From: a virus
IMG/VR virus record: IMGVR_UViG_3300048672_000626
Location: 1-38,290 of that record
Reading direction: 5' to 3' (one strand)
Length of the DNA stretch: 38,290 bases
The notes under the pieces were generated by a model. It had not been told where the DNA came from and ran no database searches. It saw nothing but the letters and a program-made list of their open reading frames with translations. Positions 37,098 through 38,290 of the stretch are shown one piece after another. A program made the position numbers and the translations under genes. Each line of letters begins with the position of its first letter. Within the stretch, counting starts at the first letter, position 1.

Positions 37098-38290
37098 TCA
37101 CTGTTTATCGTTATTTAAAAGATATGTTGCAAGGTCGCTGGATAGAGCCGGAGTCATGCCTTTTATTTTTTGGCTATTAATCAGCTTTGTTAAGGCTTTT
37201 AATGTCGCCGGTGCTTGCTTATCTGGATAATTTACTATCAGCTTTTGATAAGGCTTTGAAAGCAATAATGCACGCACAGGCGTAGAAATTAAAGGAATAC
37301 CCATTGACGCTACGCCACCAGTTGAGCCTAGCAATGCGCTCATACCGGCTTCTACCTTGCTTACTCCAGGCGTTCTGATATTCTCGCCTTCGCGCATATA
37401 TGGCCTGAATGTATTAGCCATATCTCCGATAAGCTTTAAATTTCCAGTGCGAACTTTAGGGGCTTTATCATGCGCCCTGCCAATTATCGGAGCAGATACA
37501 TCACCTGTTGATACATTGGCAGCCTTTTCTATATCATAGGTTTTTGCTATTTCTCTACGCGCATTATATAACTCATCCATTAATTCTGGATTTCCAGCGG
37601 CTTGTGCTTTCTGCGTCAACTTAGCATCAAGACTTTCTGCTAATCTTTCTGCTGATTTTGCCTTGGCCAGATCATCAGGACTAGCTGATCTTTCTGCGGC
37701 TTTATACCATGCTTGCGCATCGTTCCTTGCCTGTTTCATCTGCTCTAATTCATGCTTGGCAGTCTGGATGGAATTATTCCCTACGCCAGAATATCCTGCT
37801 GTATTGCTAGGCAAGTTCGCTATATCTTCATAGGGCTTATAGTTAGATGCTCTCGAACGCTCAATAGTACCAGGTAACAATGGCCCATCAACATTTATAG
37901 CATCACCTGCAAGCTTGTTTGTCACATCTTGATTTTTTAGCGCAGATGCTTGTGTTAGCGCATCCTTACCGGCAATGCTTTCTAGCCTATTACCTAAAAA
38001 TGTTGGATTGACAGCACTAGGAGGAACGACATAGCCAGCTTGTTGCCCTGCTTCTAATATGGCTTTTTTAGGAGCTATCATGGCATTTTTTGCCGCGGCT
38101 TCTGACCCTTTGCTGGCTAGCATAGATGATAGCTTGCCGCCAGCAATATTTAACAGTTTAGTACCAGCAGCGCCAGCTGCGCCGCCTACTCCTGCATTTA
38201 TTAACTTTTCTCCCATGCTATCGGATGGCTGCAATAATCCTTGCGCAGCGCCAATTGCACCGGCACCAGCAACAGTGCCAGCCCCAGGAA
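37098..38290 (-). CDS. DNA-ejection (internal virion) protein, main C-terminal part; gene begins at 346
   Basis: The reading frame is open at the right end of the window and runs to TGA-free coding until the stop at 37098. After merging the nine terminal bases it continues the ORF that starts at 346, giving 509 residues. The segment entering the window is Gly/Ala-rich (AGTVAGAGAIGAAQGLLQPS and GVGGAAGAAGTKLLNIAGGK), which suits membrane passage, and a charged helical region follows (AWYKAAERSASPDDLAKAKS). It resembles P22 gp16-type ejection proteins in place and composition. A TTG at 38234 is not the true start. Confidence 0.75.
   Translation of the reverse strand, partial: PGAGTVAGAGAIGAAQGLLQPSDSMGEKLINAGVGGAAGAAGTKLLNIAGGKLSSMLASKGSEAAAKNAMIAPKKAILEAGQQAGYVVPPSAVNPTFLGNRLESIAGKDALTQASALKNQDVTNKLAGDAINVDGPLLPGTIERSRASNYKPYEDIANLPSNTAGYSGVGNNSIQTAKHELEQMKQARNDAQAWYKAAERSASPDDLAKAKSAERLAESLDAKLTQKAQAAGNPELMDELYNARREIAKTYDIEKAANVSTGDVSAPIIGRAHDKAPKVRTGNLKLIGDMANTFRPYMREGENIRTPGVSKVEAGMSALLGSTGGVASMGIPLISTPVRALLLSKPYQKLIVNYPDKQAPATLKALTKLINSQKIKGMTPALSSDLATYLLNNDKQ

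Noticed and set aside
1-38290. tRNA genes and CRISPR arrays
   Set aside because: I found no cloverleaf with a T-loop motif and no regularly spaced repeats with unique spacers.

Overview
The window reads as one complete tailed-phage genome (a short-tailed, P22-like podovirus) written as a line. The first nine bases (1-9) are identical to the last nine (38282-38290). A minus-strand gene that runs off the left end continues in frame at the right end, giving one 509-residue protein, so the molecule is probably circular or circularly permuted at about 38.28 kb. The lysis block with an Rz/Rz1 spanin pair and an Rz1 lipobox points to a Gram-negative host. The DNA looks AT-rich and the many small accessory genes are of the kind seen in proteobacterial phages. 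I cannot name the host. I recognise no integrase, CI-like repressor, DNA polymerase, RNA polymerase or tRNA.

Layout. Late genes lie on the minus strand from 13627 leftward to 1, then continue from 38290 down to 31591. In transcription order they are: small and large terminase, portal, scaffold, coat, a small virion protein, a pectate-lyase-fold tailspike, gp4-like and gp10-like tail/neck proteins, a 72-residue protein, a cupin-like protein, three DNA-ejection proteins (one with a lytic transglycosylase domain, one split by the window ends), a tail fibre, an SGNH-hydrolase tail protein, a secreted protein, then holin, Rz/Rz1 and a small membrane protein. A promoter overlapped by three 11-bp direct repeats lies just upstream of terS. 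A short plus-strand operon (13818-15024) diverges from it.

The centre holds two minus-strand groups: many small accessory genes (15058-18338), and a replication operon (21511-18717) of a ribbon-helix-helix-like protein, a DNA adenine methylase and a primase/helicase. Between these groups (about 18360-18716) is a likely replication origin. It has an AT-rich tract, repeated TGTGACATAAT boxes in both orientations, a 14-bp perfect C/G-rich hairpin, a tiny membrane-protein gene and a terminator. A plus-strand early operon (21591-31476) carries recombination and nucleic-acid functions: Sak4-like ATPase, an SSB with an acidic tail, Gp157, an HNH homing endonuclease, an SF2 helicase and a VRR-NUC nuclease, plus many micro-proteins. 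It ends at a terminator (31498-31532) shared with the converging late operon.

The most unusual content is RNA-like. Intergenic regions at 22280-22450, 22478-22656, 25163-25264, 14057-14199 and (minus strand) 17067-17202 have long-range complementary helices. Two of them also have a plausible promoter and an intrinsic terminator. A second pattern is that four small ORFs with good coding character are each interrupted by a single in-frame stop (14298, 16802, 17280, 29232). All motif and family calls were made by eye, with no database search.
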